Origin: Comamonadaceae bacterium
Lineage (GTDB): Bacteria; Pseudomonadota; Gammaproteobacteria; Burkholderiales; Burkholderiaceae_C
Direction of reading: 5' to 3'
Length of the DNA stretch: 64,000 nt
Assembly: GCA_027484105.1 (NCBI GenBank)
Contig: JAIXUG010000004.1
Coordinates: 283,076-347,075, forward strand
Shown here one piece after another: positions 8,934 through 16,340 of this stretch. A model generated the notes under the pieces. The model saw nothing but the letters and a program-made list of their open reading frames with translations. It was not told the origin of the DNA and searched no databases. Made by a program: the position numbers and the translations under genes. The stretch's first letter is position 1; the number at the start of each line of letters is the position of its first letter.

Positions 8934-9749
8934 ATGACCCCTGAACAACTCTTGCAACACCACGACCAAGCCCGTTTGTGGGGCCAGCCCCCCGGCGTGG
9001 TGGGCGGCCCTGACACGGCGGCGGCTTATCAAAAAGCCTTGGCCGTGCGCCAGTTGCGCCAGCAGCGCGGCGAAGTGGCCAAGGGCTACAAGATTGGCTT
9101 CACCAACCGCACGCTGTGGCAGCGCTACGAGGTGTTTGGCCCCATGTGGGGCACGGTCTGGGACACCGGCCTGGGCTTTGCCGAGCCCGCCGCATCGGGG
9201 GCGACCGAAGGCAGCATCGACCTGACCCACACCTGCCAGCCTCGGCTGGAGCCCGAAATCGTCTTCGGCATGAAGGCCACGCCAGCGGCCAATGCCAGCC
9301 TGCAGCAGCTGTTTGAAGCCATCGACTGGATCGCACCGGGTTTTGAGGTGGTGCAGTCGCACTGCCTGGACTGGAAATTCACCGCCACCGACACCATGGC
9401 CGACAGCGGCTTGCACGCCCGCCTGCTGGTGGGCCAGTGCCTGCCCGTTCAGCAACTGGCGGCCGACGCGCAGGCCCTGCACACCCTGCTGGCGCAGGCC
9501 CAGGTCACGCTGTTCAAAAACGGCCAGGCGGTGGAGCAGGGCACCGGCACCAACGTGCTCGACAGCCCCCTGAACGCCTTGCACCACTTTTTGAAAGAAC
9601 TGCGCCAATGTCCCGGCGCGGTGGACCTGCAAGCGGGCGACGTGGTCACCACCGGCACCTGGACCGACGCCTGGCCCCTGCAAGTGGGCGAAAACTGGCG
9701 CGCCGAGTTTTCTGCACCCCTGGGCAGCCTGAGCGCCCGTACTTGTTGA
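8934..9749 (+). CDS. 2-keto-4-pentenoate hydratase-like protein
   Basis: The 271-residue product fits the MhpD/HpaH hydratase family, relatives of fumarylacetoacetate hydrolase. Family landmarks are GYKIGFTNRTLWQRY, the metal-binding EPEIVFGM and AIDWIAPGFEVVQSH. The late segment GDVVTTGTWTDAWPL is also typical. Such enzymes hydrate 2-oxo-pent-4-enoates from meta-cleavage of aromatics, although isolated copies often have unknown substrates. AGGAGA precedes the ATG. It probably forms an operon with the metallohydrolase upstream; no other meta-cleavage genes are nearby. Confidence 0.85.
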   Translation: MTPEQLLQHHDQARLWGQPPGVVGGPDTAAAYQKALAVRQLRQQRGEVAKGYKIGFTNRTLWQRYEVFGPMWGTVWDTGLGFAEPAASGATEGSIDLTHTCQPRLEPEIVFGMKATPAANASLQQLFEAIDWIAPGFEVVQSHCLDWKFTATDTMADSGLHARLLVGQCLPVQQLAADAQALHTLLAQAQVTLFKNGQAVEQGTGTNVLDSPLNALHHFLKELRQCPGAVDLQAGDVVTTGTWTDAWPLQVGENWRAEFSAPLGSLSARTC

Positions 9750-9812
9750 CATGCCATGAAGTCTTGAGCAACAGGCCAGAGATGGATTTTTGTGGGTGCC
9801 CACTGCGAGGGG

Positions 9813-9840
9813 TTGATGTTTGTATTCGATCGAATACAAT
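9813..9840 (+). promoter_or_regulatory. Promoter of the toxin-antitoxin operon
   Basis: A -35-like TTGATG (9813-9818) is 16 bp from a -10-like TACAAT (9835-9840). The predicted transcription start falls about seven bases later, at or beside the toxin ATG (9847), so the mRNA may be leaderless. No Shine-Dalgarno sequence is visible before that ATG. Confidence 0.55.
9820..9839. promoter_or_regulatory. Perfect 20-bp palindrome, candidate toxin-antitoxin operator
   Basis: TTGTATTCGATCGAATACAA is fully self-complementary, covers the spacer and most of the -10 element, and ends seven bases before the toxin start. Antitoxins with a helix-turn-helix usually repress their own operon from such sites, so this is the probable binding site of the antitoxin. 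Confidence 0.72.
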
Positions 9841-9846
9841 TGATGC

Positions 9847-10143
9847 ATGTACCAAGTAGAGACCACAAAAGACTTTGATGCTTGGCTGGATGGACTCAAG
9901 GACAGCCTGACCCGCAAGCGCCTTGGGATGAGGTTGCGCAAAGCGCAACTTGGAAACCTGGGCGACGTGAAGCCCGTAGGTGAGGGCGTCTGGGAAATGC
10001 GCGAATTTTTTGGACCAGGCTGGCGCATGTACTACATCCAGCAAGGTTCTGTGTTGATTGTGATGCTTGGCGGTGGCGACAAGTCCACTCAAGCGGTTGA
10101 CATTGCCGCGTCTGTTCAGTTGGCCCGTTTGTTCCAGGAGTGA
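9847..10143 (+). CDS. RelE/ParE-superfamily toxin (HigB-like addiction module killer)
   Basis: The 98-residue protein has the fold and length of the RelE/HigB-like 'addiction module killer protein' family. Visible landmarks are an N-terminal helix (TKDFDAWLDGLKD), the RLRKAQLGNLGDVKPVGEGVWEMR segment and the conserved GPGWRMYY strand, ending in LARLF. Members cleave mRNA on the ribosome. The antitoxin gene begins three bases after its stop. Toxin-first order matches the HigBA class. Confidence 0.88.
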   Translation: MYQVETTKDFDAWLDGLKDSLTRKRLGMRLRKAQLGNLGDVKPVGEGVWEMREFFGPGWRMYYIQQGSVLIVMLGGGDKSTQAVDIAASVQLARLFQE

Positions 10144-10146
10144 ACC

Positions 10147-10437
10147 ATGAAACCCGATACCCGACCCTTCGACATCACCGAGATGCTGCAAGACGATGAA
10201 AGCATTGCCGAGTACCTGACTTTGGTGATGGAAGATGGTGATCCTGCATTGTTGGCCGCCACTTTGGGCGACATTGCCCGCGCTCGTGGCATGACACAGA
10301 TCGCGAAAGACGCGGGCATCGGCCGCGAGGCTTTGTACAAGGCGCTGCGCCCGGATGCCAGTCCTCGGTTTGATACCGTTGCCCGCGTGTGCAAGGCCCT
10401 GGGCGTGAAGCTGGTGGCGCAGCCGGTAGCGGGGTAA
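10147..10437 (+). CDS. HigA-like antitoxin (helix-turn-helix)
   Basis: The 96-residue product contains an Xre-type helix-turn-helix in its second half (MTQIAKDAGIGREALYKALRPDASPRFDTVARVCKALG) and an N-terminal segment (TRPFDITEMLQDDESIAEYL) typical of the 'addiction module antidote' family paired with RelE-like killers. It should bind and neutralise the toxin and repress the operon at the upstream palindrome. It lies three bases downstream of the toxin gene. Confidence 0.88.
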   Translation: MKPDTRPFDITEMLQDDESIAEYLTLVMEDGDPALLAATLGDIARARGMTQIAKDAGIGREALYKALRPDASPRFDTVARVCKALGVKLVAQPVAG

Positions 10438-10514
10438 TTCATCCTGTCGGCTGGCACCGCAGCCGCAGAGCCCCCGCAGGCCCTTGAGGGGCCGACATCG
10501 CAGGACATAAAAAA

Positions 10515-10542
10515 ACGCCCCGAACCGCAAAGCCCGGGGCGT
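10515..10542 (-). terminator. GC-rich hairpin with T-run on the minus strand
   Basis: An 8-bp stem ACGCCCCG/CGGGGCGT encloses a 12-base loop. A run of seven A on the plus strand (T on the minus strand) lies on its left side. It would terminate leftward transcripts best, but may also insulate the toxin-antitoxin operon from the SOS-controlled umuD gene. Confidence 0.55.
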
Positions 10543-10591
10543 CAATCAACAAAAATGTCAGGCAACTGCAGGAAGCATGACAAGCTCAGTA

Positions 10592-10611
10592 TACTGTAAA
10601 TATAAACAGTA
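10592..10611. promoter_or_regulatory. LexA (SOS) box upstream of umuD
   Basis: TACTGTAAATATAAACAGTA matches the LexA consensus CTGT-N8-ACAG with flanking TA and TA. It overlaps a -10-like TATACT (10590-10595). Because the box lies inside the longest open frame, translation must start downstream of it. Confidence 0.9.
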
Positions 10612-10654
10612 TCCTGATCTGTCCATTGCCCCATTTGCCGCCACCGCTTTCCTC

Positions 10655-11086
10655 ATGCACGCCCCAGACACCCCCCAAGCCCTGCCCCCCGGAAACTGGT
10701 GGCTGCAGGCCTTGCCCGCCAGCATTGCAGCGGGTTTCCCGGCGCCCGCCGAAGACCACCAGGTCGAGCGCATCGACCTGATGCAGCAATTGGTCAAGCA
10801 CCCACAGGCCACGTTTTACATCCGTGTGCGCGGCGAAAGCATGCGCGATGCGGGCATCCTCGACGGCTCGGTAGTGCTGGTGGACCGCGCCATCACCCCG
10901 GCCGACGGCCAGATCGTGCTGGCCGTGATCGACGGCGACTTCACCTGTAAAACCCTGCGCTTGTCCAGCGAGGGCCTGCGCCTGCAAGCGGCCCACCCCG
11001 ACTACCCCGACATCGTGCCCAAAGACGGCCAAAGCGTGGACGTCTGGGGCGTGGTGGTGGCGACCATCCACCAACACACCACTTGA
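10655..11086 (+). CDS. umuD: UmuD, SOS mutagenesis protein (LexA-like S24 peptidase)
   Basis: From ATG 10655 the product is 143 residues, close to E. coli UmuD (139). The self-cleavage site reads SIAAGFPAPAED (Ala26-Gly27). The catalytic Ser62 lies in RGESMRDAG and Lys99 in FTCKT, spaced 37 residues apart as in UmuD. RecA-stimulated cleavage gives UmuD', which joins UmuC as DNA polymerase V. An upstream in-frame ATG (10577) is excluded because the LexA box lies after it. The next gene, cho, begins inside its stop codon (ATGA overlap). The partner umuC is 3.9 kb away. Confidence 0.93.
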   Translation: MHAPDTPQALPPGNWWLQALPASIAAGFPAPAEDHQVERIDLMQQLVKHPQATFYIRVRGESMRDAGILDGSVVLVDRAITPADGQIVLAVIDGDFTCKTLRLSSEGLRLQAAHPDYPDIVPKDGQSVDVWGVVVATIHQHTT

Positions 11087-11973
11087 TCGACCCTGACATG
11101 GCCAGCATTTCCCCACGCCGCCGCCGCGACGATTTCGAGGCCGAGCGCGTCTACGAATACCCCCAGCACCTGCGCGAAGCCATCGAAGACGCGCCCACCG
11201 GGGCGGGCGTCTACATCTTCCACGGCCAGGAAGGCGACTTGCCGCTGTACATCGGCAAAAGCATCAACATCCGCGCGCGACTGCTGTCGCACCTGCGCAC
11301 GCCCGATGAGGCGCGCATGCTGCGCCAAACCCAGCGCATCAGCCACATCCGAACGGCGGGCGAGATCGGCGCGCTGCTGCTGGAGGCGCAAATGATCAAG
11401 GCCCAGCACCCCTTGTTCAACCAAAAACTGCGCCGCAACCAACAGCTGTGCAGCCTGCAACTCACAGGCGAAGTGCCGCAAGTGGTCTATGCCCGCGACA
11501 TCGACTTTGCCAGCCAACCCGAGCTCTATGGCCTGTACGCCAGCCGCCATGCGGCGCTGGATGCGCTGCGCGCCATCGCCGACCAAAACAAGCTGTGTTA
11601 CGGCCCGCTGGGCCTCGAAAAACTACCCCCCGGCAAAGCTTGCTTCAGAGCCGCCATCCGCCAATGTGCGGGTGTGTGCCGGGGCGACGAAAACCCACAG
11701 GCGCACCGCGAAAGGCTGTTCAGCAGCCTGCTGGCGCTGCGTGTGGAGTGCTGGCCCTATCCGGGCGCGGTCGGCTTGGTGGAACGCGACGAGGAACTCA
11801 CGCAAATCCACGTGGTGAAGCACTGGTGCTATTTGGGCAGCGCGCCCACCCCCGAAGCGGCCCGTCAACTGAGCCAAACGGCCAGCCAAGTGGCCGCCAA
11901 TTTTGACGCCGATGGTTATAAAATTTTGTGCCGTCCGGTGCTCACGGGGAGCGTAGAGCTGTTGGTCTTGTAA
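11083..11973 (+). CDS. cho: Cho, UvrC-like excision repair endonuclease
   Basis: The 296-residue protein matches Cho: an N-terminal GIY-YIG nuclease domain (TGAGVYIFHG, then LPLYIGKSINIRARL, with catalytic Glu in GALLLEAQMIKAQ) and a short cysteine-bearing C-terminal region (CFRAAIRQCAGVC). It lacks the second nuclease half of UvrC. Cho makes the 3' incision at UvrB-bound lesions, including some UvrC handles poorly, and is SOS-induced in E. coli. The ATGA overlap with umuD puts it under the same LexA box. An alternative start is ATG 11098. Confidence 0.9.
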   Translation: MIDPDMASISPRRRRDDFEAERVYEYPQHLREAIEDAPTGAGVYIFHGQEGDLPLYIGKSINIRARLLSHLRTPDEARMLRQTQRISHIRTAGEIGALLLEAQMIKAQHPLFNQKLRRNQQLCSLQLTGEVPQVVYARDIDFASQPELYGLYASRHAALDALRAIADQNKLCYGPLGLEKLPPGKACFRAAIRQCAGVCRGDENPQAHRERLFSSLLALRVECWPYPGAVGLVERDEELTQIHVVKHWCYLGSAPTPEAARQLSQTASQVAANFDADGYKILCRPVLTGSVELLVL

Positions 11974-12051
11974 AGGGGCTGCCCACCGCCAAAGCTGGGC
12001 TTGCGTTGTGCCGTCAGTACGTTTGTGACGGTTTATAAAAAAGGAACGCCG

Positions 12052-13212
12052 ATGGACACGCGGAAAAAATTCAATTTACTCGCATTTTGCTTGGCATCCA
12101 TCGCCATTTTTTGTGCCGGGGCGGCGCTTGCACAAAACAACAAGGGCCAAATTGAAAATGATCAATTTTGGGCTGATTTTTCCAAAGGTTTGGAATGGCT
12201 TCCCACGTCCAAGTCCATTTCTGCTTCTCCCACGCCCTCCAATCTGGATGTGGCGCCAGACAGTTTGAATTCCAGCTTGTCCCCTCTGGTCGATCAGGCA
12301 TTTGATCCGGACGTTCACCGCATCGTCATCCTGTCGCACAAGCGCAGCATCATCCACCGCAAATACAACGAAAGATGGGTCAACGAAAAGTCGCGTCCTT
12401 CCAGTGCATCCATGGCCAAAAGCTTGACGGCATTGGCGGTTGGCAAAGCCATCTGCAATGGTGCCATCGCCCATGTGGACGAAAGCGCCGCTGTGTATTC
12501 CAGCAGGCTGCGCGGCACCTCTTGGGGTCATGCCAAGATCCGTCATTTGTTGGCCATGAGCAGCGGCTCGAACAAACCTGTTTTTTCGCCCACGGGTTCG
12601 CCCACACCACAGGTTCAAGCCGAGACACTGGCCAAGTCGTACCAAGGCAAGATGACGCACGACTTCATCAGCCTCATGGCCAAGGCCGATGAAAAGTACT
12701 CTGCCTCGGGTCAACAGGGCTTGTACAACAACTTGGACACACAGGCCTTGGCCATCTTGGTGGAAGACGCCGCCCGTCAAAAATTCATTGAATTTTTTGA
12801 ACGTGAGATTTGGCACGCCATGGGTGCCAGCCAAGGCGGAACTTGGTCCCACAACAGTCTAGGCCAAGTGGCGGCATTTTCGGGTTTTACGGCCCATCCC
12901 TATGACTGGATCCGTTTGGGGCACTATGTTCTGGAGGAGCGTGCCAAAGACACATGCTTTGGCAAATACCTGAAAGAGGCCACCACGCGACAAAGTCAGG
13001 TGCTTTTACCCAATGGCTCCGCAGCTTACGGTTTTCAAACATGGCTGGGGTGCGGCGGCGTCGATACCTTTTGCTTCCTGGGTCATGGCGGACAGCGCTT
13101 GCAAATGAGCCCATCGACAGGTCTTGTGATGTACGTGCATGCCACCAGCATGTCGGCCAGCCCATCATTGCTGGCCATGTACCGGAATGTGGCCAGTCGT
13201 TTACCGAAATAA
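12052..13212 (+). CDS. Exported serine hydrolase (beta-lactamase/class C-like)
   Basis: ATG 12052 is preceded by AAAAAGGAA and opens a 386-residue protein with a signal peptide (NLLAFCLASIAIFCAGAALAQ). The penicillin-binding fold is marked by Ser120-Met-Ala-Lys123 (SxxK) in a SASMAKSLTALAVG context, a Tyr-x-Asn in GLYNNLDTQAL and a late HGGQRL. Such proteins are periplasmic esterases or peptidases of unknown substrate. The first part of the gene looks AT-richer than its neighbours, which may indicate transfer. It ends just before a short fragment of another gene. Confidence 0.82.
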   Translation: MDTRKKFNLLAFCLASIAIFCAGAALAQNNKGQIENDQFWADFSKGLEWLPTSKSISASPTPSNLDVAPDSLNSSLSPLVDQAFDPDVHRIVILSHKRSIIHRKYNERWVNEKSRPSSASMAKSLTALAVGKAICNGAIAHVDESAAVYSSRLRGTSWGHAKIRHLLAMSSGSNKPVFSPTGSPTPQVQAETLAKSYQGKMTHDFISLMAKADEKYSASGQQGLYNNLDTQALAILVEDAARQKFIEFFEREIWHAMGASQGGTWSHNSLGQVAAFSGFTAHPYDWIRLGHYVLEERAKDTCFGKYLKEATTRQSQVLLPNGSAAYGFQTWLGCGGVDTFCFLGHGGQRLQMSPSTGLVMYVHATSMSASPSLLAMYRNVASRLPK

Positions 13213-13238
13213 ATTCAAAGCCACTCGGGGTGATACCT

Positions 13239-13340
13239 GTGAAAATTCACCTGCAAACGCCCGAAGAAATACGCCCGCAAATCTGGAAGGAACTGGGCCG
13301 CGTCAGCCAGGACCGGCACCACGAATGGCTCACGCCCTGA
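13239..13340 (+). pseudogene. Remnant resembling the N-terminus of a pyridoxamine-phosphate oxidase-like protein
   Basis: A 33-codon frame from GTG 13239 reads ...PQIWKELGRVSQDRHHEWLTP and stops. The W-x-E-L-G-x-x-x-x-D-R-x-H-E-W pattern is what I recall at the start of FMN-binding split-barrel (PNPOx-like) proteins, which normally continue for about 150 more residues. The rest is absent: the convergent folB gene occupies the following DNA and overlaps its last 11 bases. It is probably a truncated remnant, though a genuine micro-ORF cannot be excluded. Confidence 0.4.
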
Positions 13341-13743
13341 GTGCAGCGTCGCGCATGCGCTGCAGCTGTGCGCCGTCCACCGCCAAACGCACACCCAAAG
13401 AACCGCTGCCCGCACGCACCGGAAATTTGCGCAGAGCCACCTCAAGCGCCTCAATGGCTGGGTCAGCCGCACAGGCTTGCACGATGCGCGTCATCAGCCG
13501 CTCTTGGGTTTCATACAGCCCATCGGCCGCCAGCCGTTCGATCTCGATCACCAGCGGGTCGTAATCGAACACATGCGCCATGCCGTCTTGGGCAATCAGC
13601 ACCAGATCGGGATTGATCCACAGGGTCAAGTCCAGCGCGTGGTACTCGGGCACGGTGTCGCCGGGGGCGTAAGTGCCGATGCGGGTGGCCAGGTGAAAGT
13701 CTTTCAGTTCAATCTGGCTGGCGGTCGAGGTTGGCATGGTCAT
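13330..13743 (-). CDS. folB: Dihydroneopterin aldolase family protein (FolB/FolX-like)
   Basis: The 137-residue product has the T-fold pattern of dihydroneopterin aldolase: IELKDFHLATRIGTYAPGD near the start, then LDLTLWINPD and FDYDPLVIEIERLAADG, then RIVQACAADPAIEALEVALRKFP. The enzyme makes 6-hydroxymethyl-dihydropterin in folate synthesis. A second folB-like gene could exist elsewhere, so paralogue function (FolX epimerase) is possible. I chose ATG 13743 over a TTG five codons upstream. Confidence 0.75.
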   Translation of the reverse strand: MTMPTSTASQIELKDFHLATRIGTYAPGDTVPEYHALDLTLWINPDLVLIAQDGMAHVFDYDPLVIEIERLAADGLYETQERLMTRIVQACAADPAIEALEVALRKFPVRAGSGSLGVRLAVDGAQLQRMRDAALRA

Positions 13744-13782
13744 GGTCGTTTGGGGCAAGTTCGTGGGTTGGCGTTTGGGGGC

Positions 13783-14169
13783 TCAGCGCCTGCTTTTGAG
13801 CCGTTGGCTCTTGCGGCTTTTTTCAAAAAACGCATCGGGTTTGGTTTGCACCCAACGGATGAAGCGGGCCATCTCTTCGGGCTGCTTCAAAGCTTCGACC
13901 GTGGCATAGGTACGGGCCAATTCGGTCTCGGTGAACAGCGCATGGATCTGGCGGTGGCAAATGCGGTGCAGCACCACGGTGTGTGCGCCCCCGTGTGACT
14001 TGGGCACCAGATGGTGCGCGTCTTGTTGGCTGGGCGGAATGGGGCGCTCGCACAGCGGGCACAACACGGCATCGGTGCGCGGTGCGGGCAGGGCTTCAAG
14101 CTGGGCTTGAATGAGTTTTTTGCGAATGCGCCCTGTCACGGCTACAAGACTGTGTTGACCATCGCCCAA
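13783..14169 (-). CDS. Small HNH endonuclease-like protein
   Basis: Up to 128 residues are encoded. A zinc-ribbon HNH core is visible: CPLCERPIPPSQQDAHHLVPKSHGGAHTVVLHRICHRQIHALF, with paired cysteines, the HH catalytic start, an asparagine-like position replaced by Val-Val, and HRQIH closing the motif. A basic tail (KSRKSQRLKSRR) follows. Such short HNH proteins are common in proteobacteria and their role is unknown. The start is unclear: TTG 14169 and GTG 14139 are both possible, and neither has a ribosome-binding site. It lies between the two SOS loci but shows no LexA box of its own. Confidence 0.7.
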   Translation of the reverse strand: MGDGQHSLVAVTGRIRKKLIQAQLEALPAPRTDAVLCPLCERPIPPSQQDAHHLVPKSHGGAHTVVLHRICHRQIHALFTETELARTYATVEALKQPEEMARFIRWVQTKPDAFFEKSRKSQRLKSRR

Positions 14170-14226
14170 GGCTACAACAGACCGCCAGCGGCGCAGGCCG
14201 CACCGGGCGATTGATCCCGGTCGCGT

Positions 14227-14817
14227 TCAGGGCATCAGGTCGATCAAGATCTCGTTGCGGCGGTTCCACGGCAAGGTGAACGGATCGTCGTAACGGGCCA
14301 CTTGGGCCGTGGGGCTGAGCTTGAGGTTTTTGGTTTTGGCCCAAGCCTTCAGCCGCTCGGTTTGCTCTTGAATGCTGGCCTGCGTGGTGAAACCGCCAAA
14401 GCGCACCGCCGCCACCTCGTGTTCGGCCACAGGGCGCAACTGAATCTGGGGGTTCAGGGGTTTGGGCAGGGTCTGCATGCTTTCGGCAGACGGCATCACA
14501 AAGTGCACCCGCCAGCCTTCTGACTCGGGGGCCACGGTGACGGGCGCGGTCATCGAGATCTTGCGCTGAGCGCCGACCTCGGGCTGGACGTTGTCACCAA
14601 AAATATAAGACGCGATGCGCCGAAAGCCGTTGCGGCTGGCGGCGTCAAAGTCGCCACTGATTTGGGTTTGCGCCACGGTGAAAGCGGCGTAGCGGCGCAC
14701 CTCAAAAGGTGGCTCAGAGACCAGCACGGTGTAACGCGGTTCTTCAACGGCCATGGCGGCTCCACAAAAAAGAAACAACAGGGGGAAAAGCCAGCGCGTG
14801 GTGGGGCGTGTGAACAT
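14227..14817 (-). CDS. SOUL heme-binding family protein
   Basis: The 196-residue protein begins with a signal peptide (RWLFPLLFLFCGAAMAVEE). The SOUL domain follows, with YTVLVSEPPFEVRRYAAFTVAQT at the start, FRRIASYIFGDN and KISMTAPV in the middle, and RYDDPFTLPWNRRNEILI at the end. SOUL proteins bind heme or tetrapyrroles weakly; the bacterial role is unknown. It should be periplasmic. The gene is divergent from umuC. Confidence 0.9.
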   Translation of the reverse strand: MFTRPTTRWLFPLLFLFCGAAMAVEEPRYTVLVSEPPFEVRRYAAFTVAQTQISGDFDAASRNGFRRIASYIFGDNVQPEVGAQRKISMTAPVTVAPESEGWRVHFVMPSAESMQTLPKPLNPQIQLRPVAEHEVAAVRFGGFTTQASIQEQTERLKAWAKTKNLKLSPTAQVARYDDPFTLPWNRRNEILIDLMP

Positions 14818-14939
14818 GAGGTGAAGAGCTTGGGTTTGCGATTCATCGTAGCAGTAACGGGGCCTTGGCGCAGGGGCCTTGGTGTGAAGTGCCTCACTTC
14901 ACGATGGTTGAAAGACCCGTGCACGCCAGCCTGTCGATA

Positions 14940-14959
14940 TACTGTTTATTTAAACAGTA
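14940..14959. promoter_or_regulatory. LexA (SOS) box upstream of umuC
   Basis: TACTGTTTATTTAAACAGTA matches CTGT-N8-ACAG and overlaps a -10-like TATACT (14938-14943), the same geometry as at umuD. It ends eight bases before the umuC ATG, so the mRNA leader must be very short. Confidence 0.9.
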
Positions 14960-14966
14960 TTTAGCC

Positions 14967-16340
14967 ATGCCCCTCCCCATGCTCGCCCTCATCGACGGCA
15001 ACAACTTCTACTGCAGCTGCGAACGCGTCTTTCAGCCCTGGCTGCAAAACCGCCCGCTCGTCGTTCTCTCCAACAATGACGGCTGCGCCATTGCCCGCTC
15101 TGACGAGGCCAAAGCGCTGGGCATCAAGATGGGGGCGCCCTGGTTCAAGATCCGTCACCTGGAGCAAGAGGCCGGGCTTGTTGCCCTGTCGGCTAACTTT
15201 GCGCTGTATGGCGACATGAGCGACCGCATGATGAGCCTGGCCGCAGGCTTGGGCCACACGCAAGAGGTCTATTCCATCGACGAAAGCTTTGTTGACCTGA
15301 GCGGCATCACCGGTGACCTGGTCCGGCGCGCCCGCACCATCCGCAGGCGCATCCTCCAATGGATCGGCATCCCGACCTGCATCGGCATCGGCCCCACCAA
15401 GACCCTTGCCAAATTGGCCAACGCCATCGCCAAAAGCGCCGAACGCAAACCCGGCAGCTACCCCGCGCAATACGCGCAAATCTGCCACCTGGGCGCGTGC
15501 AGCCCGCAAGAACTCGCCGCCCTGCTGCAAGCCACCGAAGTGGGTGAGGTGTGGGGCGTCGGCCCCCGCATTGGCGCGCAGCTGCGGGCCCAAGGCATCC
15601 ACACCGCGCTGGATCTGCAAGGCATGGACCCGGCTGCCGCCAAAGCGGGCTGGTCGGTGGTGCTGGAGAAAACCGTGCGCGAACTCAATGGCATCCCCTG
15701 CATCGCGTTCGAAGACGAGCCCCCGGCGAAACAACAAATCGCCTGCACCCGTTCATTTGGCCATCCGGTGACCGAGCTGCAAGACCTGCAAGAAGCCATC
15801 ACCGAATTTGCCTGCCGCGCTGCCGAAAAACTGCGCCAGCAAAACAGCCACACCGGCCAGCTGATGGCCTTCATCCGCACCAGCCCCTTCCGGGAAAAAG
15901 ACCGGCAATACAGCCGCAGCGCCAGCATCCCTTTGCCCAGCCCCACCAGCGACAGCGCGCACATCACGCAAGCAGCCACCGCCATCCTCCAACACATTTA
16001 CCGCCCGGGCTTCAAGTACGCCAAAGCCGGCGTGATGCTGATGGATTTGCAACCGGCGACGCGGCAACAACTCACGCTGGACCTGGATGCCGACATGCCC
16101 GAAAACCGCGTGCGCCTGATGCAGGCGATGGATCAGATCAACCAGCGTTATGGGCGCGGCAGCCTGAAACTGGCCCGCGCTGTCACGGGGTCTGCCGCGC
16201 CGATTTGGCAGATGAAGCAGAACTTCAAAACCCCCGCGTACACCACCGATTGGCAGCGTCTCTTGACCGTAGAAAACGACGTGCGCCGGCCCCTGGCGGC
16301 GCACCAAAGTCCGGCGTCAGGCGCTCGCCGAGGGGCTTGA
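14967..16340 (+). CDS. umuC: UmuC, catalytic subunit of DNA polymerase V
   Basis: From ATG 14967 the product has 457 residues, slightly longer than E. coli UmuC (422). Y-family landmarks are [16 protein letters not shown] (metal-binding Asp10), [12 protein letters not shown] (catalytic Asp-Glu), [21 protein letters not shown] and the helix-hairpin-helix region [19 protein letters not shown] near residue 370 may be the sliding-clamp-binding motif. With UmuD' it copies damaged templates. Its own LexA box rather than co-transcription with umuD controls it. It overlaps the AerR-like gene tail to tail by 24 bp. Confidence 0.93.
   Translation: MPLPMLALIDGNNFYCSCERVFQPWLQNRPLVVLSNNDGCAIARSDEAKALGIKMGAPWFKIRHLEQEAGLVALSANFALYGDMSDRMMSLAAGLGHTQEVYSIDESFVDLSGITGDLVRRARTIRRRILQWIGIPTCIGIGPTKTLAKLANAIAKSAERKPGSYPAQYAQICHLGACSPQELAALLQATEVGEVWGVGPRIGAQLRAQGIHTALDLQGMDPAAAKAGWSVVLEKTVRELNGIPCIAFEDEPPAKQQIACTRSFGHPVTELQDLQEAITEFACRAAEKLRQQNSHTGQLMAFIRTSPFREKDRQYSRSASIPLPSPTSDSAHITQAATAILQHIYRPGFKYAKAGVMLMDLQPATRQQLTLDLDADMPENRVRLMQAMDQINQRYGRGSLKLARAVTGSAAPIWQMKQNFKTPAYTTDWQRLLTVENDVRRPLAAHQSPASGARRGA

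Noticed and set aside
10577..10654. Upstream extension of umuD to ATG 10577
   Set aside because: The LexA box and -10 element lie inside it and UmuD length and cleavage site fit the start at 10655.
14865..14966. Upstream extension of umuC
   Set aside because: It would translate across the LexA box; the family begins at ATG 14967.
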